A DNA stretch of 64,000 bases from contig JACMNQ010000049.1 in the NCBI GenBank assembly GCA_014378465.1, forward strand, positions 1-64,000, written 5' to 3'. Positions 1-8,013 of this stretch are shown one piece after another (the first letter of the stretch is position 1; every line of letters begins with the position of its first letter). The stretch is from Oligoflexia bacterium. GTDB taxonomy: Bacteria > Bdellovibrionota > UBA1018. The notes under the pieces are model-generated. The model saw only the letters and a program-made list of their open reading frames with translations. It searched no databases and was not told the origin of the DNA. The translations under genes were made by a program, and so were the position numbers.

Positions 1-1
1 C

Positions 2-1906
2 ATTGAGACCCCGATTGTCGCGAATTTCCGCGAAGGTCTATCGGTTCTTCAGTACTTCGTTTCCACCCACGGAGCTCGTAAGGGCCTCGCGGATACTGCT
101 CTGAAAACTGCAAACTCCGGATACCTGACTCGTCGTCTGGTTGACGTCTCCCAAGACGTCATCGTGACCGAGCCAGATTGTGGAACTCTTGACGGTCTCT
201 ATGTCACCTCCTTGATTGAAGGCGGCGAAGTGATCGAGCGCATGGCAGATCGTATCCTGGGTCGTGTGTCACTTGATGACATCACGGATCCTACGACCAA
301 TGCCATGATCGTGAGTCCAAATCAGGAAATCACTGAAGACCTCATGAAGCAGATCGAAGACGCTGGTATTGACCGCGTTCGTATCCGCTCCGTGTTGACT
401 TGTCAGGCCAAGAAAGGGATCTGTGCTCTCTGTTACGGACGCGACCTTTCTCGCGGTCGTATGGTGAACAACGGTGAAGCTGTCGGCGTCATCGCTGCTC
501 AGTCCATCGGTGAGCCAGGCACTCAGTTGACGATGCGTACCTTCCACATCGGTGGAGCCGCTTCTCGTCGCGCTGAACAGTCCAGCCTCGAAGCCAAGAC
601 CAAGGGAACTCTCAAGTTCGTCAACGTTGTGACCGTCCGAAACAAAGAAGGTCATCTTACGGTCATGAATCGTAACGGTGAACTCGCTGTGATGGATACC
701 AACAACCGCGAACGTGAGAAGTACTCAGTCGTTTATGGGGCAACGATCCTGCTCCCAGACGGTTCCCCCACTGAAAAGGGCAAGTTGCTCGCCGAGTGGG
801 ATCCGTACTCGACTCCGATCATCGCGGAAATGTCCGGCGTGGTGCAGTTCGAAGACATCGAAGAAGGTGTCACCATGCAGGAGCAGTTCGATAGCGTGAC
901 GGGTCTTTCTCACAAGGTCATCATTGAATCGAAAGCCAGTGATAAGCGTCCGAAGTTGCTGATTACCGACGGTAAGGGCAACATCATGAAGATTGAAGGC
1001 GGCAATCGTGTGGCTCGCTACATGATTCCTGTCGGCGCCAATTTGATCGTGAACGACGGTGAGAACATTGTATCGGGAGATACTCTGGTCAAGATCCATC
1101 GCGAAACGACCAAGACGAAAGATATCACTGGGGGTCTCCCACGCGTCGCCGAGTTGTTTGAAGCTCGCAAGCCGAAGGACTCTGCAGTCATCACTGAAAT
1201 TGACGGTATTGTGTCCTTTGGTAAAGATACCAAGGGCAAGCGTAAGGTCGTTGTAACTCCAGATATGGGCGAACCGAAAGAATATCTCATCGGTAAGGGT
1301 CGCCATTTGGCAGTGAATGAAGGCGACTACGTCAAGGCCGGCGAACCTTTGATGGATGGACCCATCAATCCTCATGACATTCTTCGAGTCCTCGGTGAGA
1401 AGTCTCTCGCCAAGTACCTCGTCGATGAAGTGCAGGAGGTCTATCGTCTCCAGGGCGTGAAGATCAATGACAAGCACATCGAAACCATTGTCCGCCAGAT
1501 GCTCCGCAAGGTGAAGATCAAGGAAGTCGGCGATACCAACTTCCTGGCCGGCGAGCAAACTGACAAGGCAACTTTCGAAGCTGAAAACCAAAGGGTCATG
1601 CAGACCGGTGGCGCACCCGCCACCGCTGAAGCATTGCTCTTGGGGATCACCAAAGCTTCTCTGACCACGGAAAGCTTCATCTCTGCCGCTTCCTTCCAGG
1701 AAACCACCAAGGTTCTCACGGAAGCAAGTCTTAGCGGACGTGTCGATTATCTCCGCGGATTGAAGGAAAACGTGATCATGGGCCGCTTGATTCCTGCCGG
1801 TACCGGTTTGACGAAGTACAAGTACCTGCAAGCTACAGTTGTCGAAGAAGATAAAGTCCCAACGTTGAGCAACGAGCCTACGCACGTCGCCACGATGGTT
1901 CGATAA
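2..1906 (+). CDS. rpoC: DNA-directed RNA polymerase subunit beta' (C-terminal part, 5' truncated by window)
   Basis: This is the C-terminal roughly 634 residues of RpoC, the catalytic beta' subunit of RNA polymerase. The frame is open from base 2, so the start lies before the window. The first residues carry the conserved [17 protein letters not shown] segment (bridge helix / trigger loop region). Further on are a CxxCYGRDL zinc-ligand stretch and [24 protein letters not shown], a universal RpoC signature. The C-terminal part keeps the [20 protein letters not shown] and [16 protein letters not shown] motifs. The stop is seven bases before a tRNA gene. In most bacteria rpoB lies just upstream. 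Nothing unusual was seen. Confidence 0.98.
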   Translation: METPIVANFREGLSVLQYFVSTHGARKGLADTALKTANSGYLTRRLVDVSQDVIVTEPDCGTLDGLYVTSLIEGGEVIERMADRILGRVSLDDITDPTTNAMIVSPNQEITEDLMKQIEDAGIDRVRIRSVLTCQAKKGICALCYGRDLSRGRMVNNGEAVGVIAAQSIGEPGTQLTMRTFHIGGAASRRAEQSSLEAKTKGTLKFVNVVTVRNKEGHLTVMNRNGELAVMDTNNREREKYSVVYGATILLPDGSPTEKGKLLAEWDPYSTPIIAEMSGVVQFEDIEEGVTMQEQFDSVTGLSHKVIIESKASDKRPKLLITDGKGNIMKIEGGNRVARYMIPVGANLIVNDGENIVSGDTLVKIHRETTKTKDITGGLPRVAELFEARKPKDSAVITEIDGIVSFGKDTKGKRKVVVTPDMGEPKEYLIGKGRHLAVNEGDYVKAGEPLMDGPINPHDILRVLGEKSLAKYLVDEVQEVYRLQGVKINDKHIETIVRQMLRKVKIKEVGDTNFLAGEQTDKATFEAENQRVMQTGGAPATAEALLLGITKASLTTESFISAASFQETTKVLTEASLSGRVDYLRGLKENVIMGRLIPAGTGLTKYKYLQATVVEEDKVPTLSNEPTHVATMVR

Positions 1907-1913
1907 GCGGATT

Positions 1914-1988
1914 CGGAGCTTAGCTCAGCGGTAGAGCAGGGTCTTTACACGGCCAAGGTCATAGGTTCAATCCCTATAGCTCCGACCA
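1914..1988 (+). tRNA. tRNA-Val (anticodon UAC), CCA encoded
   Basis: A 75-nt cloverleaf. The acceptor CGGAGCT pairs fully with AGCTCCG. The D stem is GCTC/GAGC. The anticodon loop is TTTACAC with anticodon TAC, reading valine GUA. The T arm is ATAGG-TTCAATC-CCTAT, and the tail is A-CCA, with CCA encoded. The outermost anticodon-stem pair looks like a G/A mismatch. It lies seven bases after rpoC, so it may be read partly from that operon. Confidence 0.93.
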
Positions 1989-1996
1989 TAACTCAG

Positions 1997-2039
1997 AAAA
2001 TGAAAAAGGCTGCCCCGCTGGGGTGGCCTTTTTCATTTT
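1997..2039 (+). terminator. Strong hairpin terminator after rpoC / tRNA-Val
   Basis: The arms AAAATGAAAAAGGC and GCCTTTTTCATTTT are perfectly complementary over 14 bases, with a further CCCC/GGGG helix inside. The 3' arm is T-rich, and the 5' arm is A-rich, so the element could also act on the other strand. It ends the rpoC-tRNA unit. Confidence 0.85.
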
Positions 2040-2102
2040 GCGCCCACTTGGAATTTGAGTTCCCCGGCACCCAAGCGGTAGGGTGCCACCACGAGGAATG
2101 CT

Positions 2103-2549
2103 ATGATCACTGCTACGTCGAATCGCATGAACTCTATTTTCATCAACACTGAGATCTCCCTGTTCATCAGGAGCTTGGCATTTTTCGTACTCGCGGGTTT
2201 CCTGATCACGTCCGATTCTCAAGCGAGATTGCGAATCAAGGGTAATGCGCCCGAGAATATGGCAGGACTTGCCTCTTTCAAGCTGAAGTGTATCCATTCA
2301 AAGGGTGACTACAATCCGGGTTATCAATATTCCAACGGAATAGCGGGACCCGTCTATTCGCCAATTTGCGGATACGAAAAAGCGCCTGACGCCGAGAGGC
2401 TCTGCAGTTCTTCCGAGATTTTCATTCTCAATCCGTGTTCGTTCTGTACTTACCCGGCTTACTGCGGGTTGGCTGCCGGAGACTTCGGACCGGAGCAGTG
2501 TCACTGCGGAGACTACAAACGGATCGAGTTCTTCGAAGACGATCGATGA
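2103..2549 (+). CDS. Small secreted cysteine-rich protein, unknown function
   Basis: Not recognised as a named family. The 148 residues begin with a short polar stretch and a hydrophobic segment (about residues 20-38, LFIRSLAFFVLAGFLI) ending near SDSQA, which looks like a signal peptide. A second Met at residue 9 would give a more typical leader. The mature part holds about nine cysteines, including a CSFCTYPAYCG cluster and a C-terminal CHCGD, suggesting disulfides in the periplasm or outside. GAGG lies six bases before the ATG, and a GGCACCC/GGGTGCC hairpin (2066-2087) sits just ahead of it. It is the first gene after the rpoC terminator. The reading frame is plausible but unsupported by homology I can name. 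Confidence 0.55.
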   Translation: MITATSNRMNSIFINTEISLFIRSLAFFVLAGFLITSDSQARLRIKGNAPENMAGLASFKLKCIHSKGDYNPGYQYSNGIAGPVYSPICGYEKAPDAERLCSSSEIFILNPCSFCTYPAYCGLAAGDFGPEQCHCGDYKRIEFFEDDR

Positions 2550-2622
2550 CAGGATACCAAGGTTGAGTATCCGTGGTTAGATCAGGGATGGTATCTGTCC
2601 GTAAGAGTTGTAGGATGAAGAC

Positions 2623-3105
2623 CTGAAAACCATTCGAGTTTTGATTTCACTTTTCAGTTCCTTCGTATCCATCACCGCAATGGCGCGTGACTCAGGAGAC
2701 ATCAAGGCCGTACGGGTCTGCCTGGAAAACTGGGGTAAAAAGAACCCGTTCAAAGGTGAGAGACCGGAGTTTCGCGTGATCGGTGCCAAGGTCAAGGTAC
2801 TGGGCATCGGGAGTGACGAAGTCAACGACGAGCACGAAACTTCGACTCCCGAACTGGTCCTGGTCAAACCCAATGTAGCAGTCCTTTCAAAATCAACCGT
2901 CAGGCTCATGAATCCCAACGGCTGTTATTGCCTGAAGGGCAAAGTGGCGGTTCTCGGATCTTCGGAGATTCAGCTTCACTGCAAAGCCGGCATGGCGTCG
3001 AGCAACGGGGGCGCGACGGTCATGGGCACCAGCAAGATGGAAGGCGGAGTGACAGTTCTCGGTTCCACCCGGGTCAAGAGACTGGGTGGTTGCGCTCAGG
3101 CGTAA
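2623..3105 (+). CDS. Small secreted protein with repetitive beta-rich region; non-ATG start
   Basis: Unrecognised secreted protein. The frame has no ATG near its 5' end. A CTG at 2623 would give a good signal peptide (MKTIRVLISLFSSFVSITAMA, cleaved after AMA) with a GGA-type ribosome site about nine bases upstream. The next choice is TTG at 2641, which would cut off the basic n-region. The mature part contains repeated VKVLGxGS / VAVLSKSTV / VAVLGSSE / VTVLGSTR segments, like short turns of a beta-stack such as bactofilins. It also has a CYC pair and single cysteines. An ATG at 2615 is in another frame and stops after three codons, so a small indel at the start is possible. Function unknown. 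Confidence 0.55.
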   Translation: MKTIRVLISLFSSFVSITAMARDSGDIKAVRVCLENWGKKNPFKGERPEFRVIGAKVKVLGIGSDEVNDEHETSTPELVLVKPNVAVLSKSTVRLMNPNGCYCLKGKVAVLGSSEIQLHCKAGMASSNGGATVMGTSKMEGGVTVLGSTRVKRLGGCAQA

Positions 3106-3157
3106 GAGCGTCAGATCGGAATGGAGCAGCGGACTCGGTTCGGTAGGTGAATGGTTC

Positions 3158-3179
3158 ATTCGTTTCATGAACGAATTTT
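3158..3179 (+). terminator. Possible weak terminator
   Basis: ATTCGTT and AACGAAT pair over seven bases around a five-base loop and are followed by TTT. It lies between the end of the beta-rich secreted protein gene and the convergent azoR gene. The stem is AT-rich and the T-run short, so this is tentative. Confidence 0.4.
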
Positions 3180-3252
3180 CGCTTCAGTTCAGACGGCAGC
3201 GCTGATCTCAATTCGAGACCGTGCTCGCCTGTGGTTCAGCGATCTCCGCCAA

Positions 3253-3882
3253 TCATTTCAAAGACGTCTGCTGAATTTCGCTCAGGGCTGATTGTACGGC
3301 GGTATGACGGTCCATCGCCGTATTCTCCACACGAATCAGTGTAATTTTCTGAATGCCCATGAAGCCGAAAACGTGTCGGAGATAACTGCTTGCATGATCA
3401 AGCTCTGTCAGGGGACCTTGGCTGTACATTCCCCCTGAAGACACGACGAGATGGAGTTCTTTGTTCGGAGAAAGAAGTCCTTCCGGGCCATGCGCTCCGT
3501 AGCGAAACGTGACTCCAACGCGCACGATATGATCGATCCATGCTTTCAACGCGGAAGGGATGGAGAAGTTCCACATGGGTGTGGCGATCACGACCGTGTC
3601 TGCCTGAATCAGTTCATTGCAGAGTTCATCGGAAAAATCCAGCAGCCGAGTCTGCTGGGAAGAGCGACTTTCAGGAGGAGTGAAGGAGGCCTGTACCTGC
3701 GCCGCTGTCCAGTGGGGAACCGAATCTTCCGTCGAGACACTTCGGATCTTCACTCCTGCAAAAGTGTTTTTCGAAATCCGTGAGTTTCTTTCTCTTTCAA
3801 GCAGCCTTTGAACCAGGGCGGTTGAAACTTCGCGACTCGCTGATGATTCCATCGGACTTGCCTGAATTTCAAGAAGGTTCAT
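3253..3882 (-). CDS. azoR: FMN-dependent NADH azoreductase / NAD(P)H dehydrogenase (quinone) family flavoprotein
   Basis: A flavodoxin-fold oxidoreductase of 209 residues. Members reduce azo compounds and quinones with NAD(P)H using FMN. The family signature is visible as ATPMWNFSIPSALKAWIDHIVRVGVTFRY, matching the PMYNFxIPxxLKxWxDxxxRxGxTF pattern. It is followed by a VVSSGGMYSQGP loop, typical of the FMN phosphate/isoalloxazine region. The start at MNLLEIQAS was chosen because it gives the standard family N-terminus and a 4-base ATGA overlap with the upstream gene, implying translational coupling. Its partner is a haem-oxygenase-like protein, so the pair may form a small redox unit (inference). 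Confidence 0.88.
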   Translation of the reverse strand: MNLLEIQASPMESSASREVSTALVQRLLERERNSRISKNTFAGVKIRSVSTEDSVPHWTAAQVQASFTPPESRSSQQTRLLDFSDELCNELIQADTVVIATPMWNFSIPSALKAWIDHIVRVGVTFRYGAHGPEGLLSPNKELHLVVSSGGMYSQGPLTELDHASSYLRHVFGFMGIQKITLIRVENTAMDRHTAVQSALSEIQQTSLK

Positions 3883-4592
3883 GAGGCACGCATTCCGCTC
3901 TGAAGAAGGCCGTAGGCCATGGAATGGGAAAGAGCTTCCATGTAGAAGATGCACTGCTGCTGCAGGAGCAGATCATCCTTTCCTACAAAGTGTTTGAGAA
4001 GGATGTAACCGTTTTCACCGTGTTGTTTTTCTTCGTCTCCCGCACGTGATTCAAGCCACTGCGCCTGACTCGAAGAGATGCCGTATTTTTCAACGGAAGC
4101 TTTGAAAAGCGGTTCAATCATATAAGGCACCAGAGCTTCAATTCCCACGTTGAGTCCAGCCGCTCCCACCTGCCAAGGCAAGTCACTACTGTAGATAACG
4201 CTTCGCAACAGTGCATCGTGATGGATCCAGACTGCGTGGGGACGATACTTCCATGGAGTTTTTTCGATCAGTTGGGTGGGCCCGTCAAAGGCGGTGACGA
4301 TCCTCGAGAGGATGCCTGTGTCTCCGTCTTTGTCTTCGCTTCGCCCTGCAAGCAACGTTGAAACTTCGGCTGGGCGCTTTTCCATCAGGTGAGCGACGTG
4401 TTTTCCGAAATCCAGGAGGTGCCACATCAATCCTGAGAAGTACCTTTCAGCGTGGGCGGGTTCCGCAGAACCTGAACGCATGGCTTGCATGAACGGATGA
4501 GTCTCAATCACGCGGCGGCGTGGCAGGATGATCCGTTGATGACACTCCGCCAGCCAAGGTGGCAGATCTTTTTCAAGTTGTGGGGAGATCAT
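3879..4592 (-). CDS. Haem-oxygenase-like / TenA-type iron-containing redox family protein
   Basis: All-helical protein of about 237 residues with the look of the TenA/PqqC/CADD haem-oxygenase-like fold. Regions supporting this are ERYFSGLMWHLLDFGKHVAHLM, several Glu/His residues on helices (HxxH-type at HHDALL), and the C-terminal WLESRAGDEEKQHGENGYILLK, where E and H residues could bind a di-iron centre. Family members are diverse oxidases and oxygenases, so the substrate cannot be named. An ATG at 4592 follows GAGGAG by 11 bases; a GTG at 4601 is the alternative but lies only two bases from that site. It overlaps azoR by four bases. Confidence 0.72.
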   Translation of the reverse strand: MISPQLEKDLPPWLAECHQRIILPRRRVIETHPFMQAMRSGSAEPAHAERYFSGLMWHLLDFGKHVAHLMEKRPAEVSTLLAGRSEDKDGDTGILSRIVTAFDGPTQLIEKTPWKYRPHAVWIHHDALLRSVIYSSDLPWQVGAAGLNVGIEALVPYMIEPLFKASVEKYGISSSQAQWLESRAGDEEKQHGENGYILLKHFVGKDDLLLQQQCIFYMEALSHSMAYGLLQSGMRAS

Positions 4593-4785
4593 TTCAGTCA
4601 CTGCTCCTCAAAAGTCGGGTTCAACCGTTCACCGGTATGCTTGCTCCGTTCATGCGATGATGATCTGAATACTCATGCGCCGCAGACGCCTTCTCGAGGG
4701 AAACGCTAATCCTTTAGATTTCGTAGTTCAATAAGTATTAAACTAAGAAACTGAGCAAGTTGGAAAAAAGTTGTGCAGCTCGAGC

Positions 4786-5685
4786 TCAGGAAGTCTTGTC
4801 ACCCGAAATGGCTTCCCGGTGATGCTCGCGAACCTTTCTCAGCAGCTTCTCCTGATAGGAATCAAGCAGTTCATTGAGCCTTCGTTCATGAATGGAGAGC
4901 TTCATCTGAATGGGATCGCTGATGAGGCTGATGATGAAACTCAGGAGAGTGATACCGAACACTATGCTCGCCGTGGCAATGCGAATCTGAGTCGCTGAAA
5001 CATGAACTGGTGCAACATTGTAAAACGATGAGCCAAGTGTTTTGCCGAGAAAAAAATGAGACGCGGCGTCCTTCTTCGCCCATTTTCGCGCGAGCGTGCG
5101 GCCCATCTGGAAAAAATCCAGAGAGCGGCCTCCGAACATGAAATGACTCAGAATGAGAGCGCTGACGGTTCCGGCGACGTCCGCGATCTGCGCCCTTTTC
5201 AGGGTGTAGAGTTTGAGTTCTGGAATGATTTCGTTCTGAGAAGTCAGGACGTCCACAAAACTGTCGGAAGTCACGAAAGGTTTCAGTTGAGGATTGGCCT
5301 TCAGGACTTTCTTCAGAGCGTTTCCATCTGCGTCTTGAAGCAGTTCCAGCTCGATGAAAGCTTCGATTTCACGCTGAGATCTCGTCTTCAGCCCGGGAGG
5401 GATCAGCAGAACCCAGCCCTTGAGGCGATCAAACCCAAGTTTGTCGAGCCAGTCAGCCGCTTTTCTGACGGTCAGAAATGGGATTGCCCAGAGCGCATTG
5501 ATCGGATTTTTGATGAGATCCTCGGTCCAGGACTTCTTTTGAGTGATCAGCGTGCCAGACATGCTGAAGTGCCTTGCGCAAAAAGGTTGGACGAGCGCCT
5601 TTCTCTGTTCAATGTAAAGATGGATGGAATCTTCGAGAGCGTCCCGAATTGTCGAGGCGGAATGAGGTGAGGGCATCTGAGGCAT
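4786..5685 (-). CDS. Membrane-associated protein of unknown function (DUF6635-like)
   Basis: About 299 residues. The N-terminal part (RDALEDSIHLYIEQRKALVQPFCARHFS, then LITQKKSWTEDLIKNPINALWAIPFLTVRKAADWL) resembles proteins grouped as DUF6635, an assignment from memory. Near the C-terminus is a hydrophobic helix (IRIATASIVFGITLLSFIISLIS) followed by a charged tail, suggesting a membrane anchor. A longer reading frame exists, but its start would run into the divergent lipoprotein gene, so MPQMPSPHS at 5685 was preferred (5676 is also possible). Function unknown. Confidence 0.6.
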   Translation of the reverse strand: MPQMPSPHSASTIRDALEDSIHLYIEQRKALVQPFCARHFSMSGTLITQKKSWTEDLIKNPINALWAIPFLTVRKAADWLDKLGFDRLKGWVLLIPPGLKTRSQREIEAFIELELLQDADGNALKKVLKANPQLKPFVTSDSFVDVLTSQNEIIPELKLYTLKRAQIADVAGTVSALILSHFMFGGRSLDFFQMGRTLARKWAKKDAASHFFLGKTLGSSFYNVAPVHVSATQIRIATASIVFGITLLSFIISLISDPIQMKLSIHERRLNELLDSYQEKLLRKVREHHREAISGDKTS

Positions 5686-5736
5686 GATTCCATGGTGCGC
5701 AAAGCGGGTCCTGTTCACAAGAGTATTGTCCTGCGC

Positions 5737-5750
5737 CGGCAAGCTTGCCG
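5737..5750. promoter_or_regulatory. 14-base perfect palindrome in a divergent promoter region
   Basis: CGGCAAGCTTGCCG is a perfect palindrome between the divergent starts at 5685 and 5816. A related CTTGCGCTGGCAA half-match follows. Its place in a shared upstream region suits an operator for a dimeric regulator, but no regulator is encoded next door. Tentative. Confidence 0.3.
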
Positions 5751-5815
5751 AGCAGGTCGCTTGCGCTGGCAATCGATGGACACGTCCGATTGAACTGTGA
5801 CACAAAATCAGCACC

Positions 5816-6967
5816 ATGAAAAAGATACCTGTGCAGGCCATGCTCTTGGGATTAGTTCTCACTTTTCTGAACTCCTGCAGCACCGAAACTCAGGTGGCTG
5901 CTTCTGAACGAAATCTCACTCCTCTTGTCTTCATTCATGGGATCAAAGGAGGAAAGCTGGTAAATCCCAAAGGAGACACGCAGTGGCTGACAGGCGCTCA
6001 GGCCTTGAGCCTGAGCACTCCGGAGTTGAAGCTTCCTCTTCACTGGGTCGACGATGTTCAAGAGCGGGATGATCTCAAGTCAGACGGGCCTCTGGAGACG
6101 GTCAAAGTCATTCCAGGGTTGATCCAGCAGGATATCTACGCAACTTGGCTGAAAGCTGCGCGCACTTCAGGTCATCCATTCTATTCGTTCGCTTACGACT
6201 GGAGACGGGACAATCTGGAAACGCTCGAACTTTTCTCAAGATTCATTGAGAAGGTGAGAAGCGAGAACGGAGGCAGGAAAGTCCAGCTCGTGGCTCACAG
6301 CATGGGGGGACTGATCAGTTTTGCAGTTCTCAATCAGCATCCGGAAAACTTCGATAGCGCGGTATTCGCTGGTGTGCCCTTCGCTGGAGGCGTGGGCTTT
6401 CTCATTGATCTCCACGCTGGAGACTCAGTGGGCACGAACTCCAGGATCCTGTCTCCTCAGGTTCTTTTCACTTTCCCCTCGGTATACACGCTCTTTCCAC
6501 TCGGCGGGAAAGGACTTGTTGAAGAGGATGGCTCGCCGATCACGATGGATTTCTATTCTCAGCCGCAGTGGAAGGAGAAGAAGCTCGGAGTGTTTTCAGA
6601 TCCAGCTCGCGTGGCAGCGGTGGGTTCAGAAGAGAAGGCGGAAGCTTTCATGGCAACCGCGTTGGCCCACGCAAAGACTTTCCGAATGCTCCTTGCTCCG
6701 AGAAAGCAGAATTTTCCCCCTGTTCTCGTCATTTCAAATGAGGACCGACCCACGCTGGTCACGGCCATTCATCACGGAAAAAAGTCCACGGACGGTTGGG
6801 ATCTTCAAAGCGCGCCTCAGGCTCCGGGCGACGGCCGTGTTGCCGAGCACGATGCATTTCCGCCGACGGGCGTCGCGTACGATCTGTTTCTCTCCAAGGC
6901 TGAACATACTCAGCTTCTCAATGATCCGAAGGTGATTGAACGGATTGAGATTTTCCTGAAGAGGTGA
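5816..6967 (+). CDS. LCAT-like alpha/beta-hydrolase lipoprotein
   Basis: A 383-residue lipoprotein with lipobox LNSC (Cys21). The body is an alpha/beta hydrolase of the lecithin:cholesterol acyltransferase group. It has VFIHGIKGG (oxyanion strand, residues 38-46), the YDWRRD motif typical of LCAT-like enzymes (residues 127-132), the nucleophile elbow AHSMGG with Ser162, and a late His in KAEHTQLL. A likely acid is in the SNEDRP region. Such enzymes transfer or hydrolyse acyl chains of phospholipids or other lipids. An exported lipase or acyltransferase in a possible predator would suit attack on host lipids, but that is inference. It overlaps the next small gene by four bases (GTGA). Confidence 0.85.
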   Translation: MKKIPVQAMLLGLVLTFLNSCSTETQVAASERNLTPLVFIHGIKGGKLVNPKGDTQWLTGAQALSLSTPELKLPLHWVDDVQERDDLKSDGPLETVKVIPGLIQQDIYATWLKAARTSGHPFYSFAYDWRRDNLETLELFSRFIEKVRSENGGRKVQLVAHSMGGLISFAVLNQHPENFDSAVFAGVPFAGGVGFLIDLHAGDSVGTNSRILSPQVLFTFPSVYTLFPLGGKGLVEEDGSPITMDFYSQPQWKEKKLGVFSDPARVAAVGSEEKAEAFMATALAHAKTFRMLLAPRKQNFPPVLVISNEDRPTLVTAIHHGKKSTDGWDLQSAPQAPGDGRVAEHDAFPPTGVAYDLFLSKAEHTQLLNDPKVIERIEIFLKR

Positions 6968-7146
6968 CAGTGCACGATGATTCGTCCGGGCTTTCTCATT
7001 CCGGTGAGATCAAAGATGTCGCCGTTCAGACCAAAACCAATGCCGAGTTCTATGATGCTCTGTTTCATCTCGTCGCGGAACTCAAGGACTTGATCAAGGA
7101 AGAGATGATCAGATTCAGGGAACTCGGCAATGAAGAAGCCGACTAA
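6964..7146 (+). CDS. Small acidic protein, unknown function
   Basis: A 60-residue frame beginning at a GTG whose bases overlap the stop of the lipase gene (GTGA), a common arrangement for coupled genes. The C-terminal half (AEFYDALFHLVAELKDLIKEEMIRFRELG) would form an amphipathic helix. No family recognised. It may be a cytosolic accessory peptide or a chance frame. Confidence 0.45.
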   Translation: MTVHDDSSGLSHSGEIKDVAVQTKTNAEFYDALFHLVAELKDLIKEEMIRFRELGNEEAD

Positions 7147-7155
7147 AACTTTCAC

Positions 7156-7800
7156 ATGAACAAGGTCTTCACTCGCGTGTCGACCACCAATGGTCAGCCA
7201 AAAAGTGAAAATGCGGTACTTGTCGTCAAGAACAGCGATGACAAGTTGCGGACAGTGACTCTGCCCTGGATCACCAGAGGTCTTTCCGGCTTACGTCAGC
7301 CGTGAAAAGAGCAAAGTCGGAACCGTGACCACCACCCGGCAGGTTGGATACATTCTGGTGGATACATTTTCTCCAGCCGGAGATTCCGCGGCTGTTCAAA
7401 AGGAGTTCAAAGCCACGCTGAAATCCATGCAGATGTTCGGTGTCGAAAACCTGATCATTGATACTCTGAACAATGGGAGAGGGTCACTGATCCTCGGAAT
7501 GGAAATGGCTCAGGCTCTGTCCAGCGATAAAATCGTCCTTCTGGTCAATGAAATGTGCGCATCCATGTGCGACATTCTAGCAGATAACGTCGTCGGTCAT
7601 GAAAATGATCAGGCACCCAGCAGTCATCTTGCTCTTCTCCAGATCGAATCCCTGATGATCCGCAAGGACGGGACTTACCTGGAAAACAACGGTGTCACTC
7701 CGGACGTCGCGATCACCGTGGACGAGTCCTCTTCCAACAAATACGAAGCGGTGAGGAAGCTCGCACTGAAAGTGGTTTTTGGAGCTCAAGCTGTAAAGGA
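7156..7800 (+). pseudogene. Decayed S41-family (C-terminal processing) peptidase
   Basis: Fragments of a PDZ/S41 tail-specific protease in two frames. Bases 7156-7305 read MNKVFTRVSTT...LRTVTLPWI, like the end of a PDZ region. At about 7280 the homology continues in another frame as VFPAYVSREKSKVG then GYILVDTFSP. Core S41 pieces follow: FGVENLIIDTLNNGRGSLILGMEMAQAL, VLLVNEMCASMCD (the nucleophile Ser normally lies in this stretch), and SLMIRKDGTYLENNGVTPDVAI near the C-terminus. The segments between SSDKI and VLLVNEM, and between CDILADNV and HENDQAP, are much shorter than in intact proteins, so internal deletions are likely. The tail beyond about 7790 has no resemblance. Almost certainly non-functional. 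Confidence 0.72.
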
Positions 7801-8013
7801 GTGCCGGAGGGGATTCCGGCTGTGCGCTCCTGCGGGCGGGCACCTCGCGTGCAAACCGACTGATCATCAGTCCCTCAATGCAGCCCCGCACGCACTTGAG
7901 TTCGTTCATTCGAGATCCTGTTCGGGTGGATTTTTTTCGTCAAATTTCCGTCGCCCCTGACCGGAAGGCCAATTTCAAATACCTCTGAATTCTTTTGATG
8001 CTAATCTTTGAGA

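Noticed and set aside
725..1885. 386-codon open frame antisense to rpoC
   Set aside because: It is a shadow of rpoC codon use. Protein composition is unnatural and no leader, domain or ribosome site is visible.
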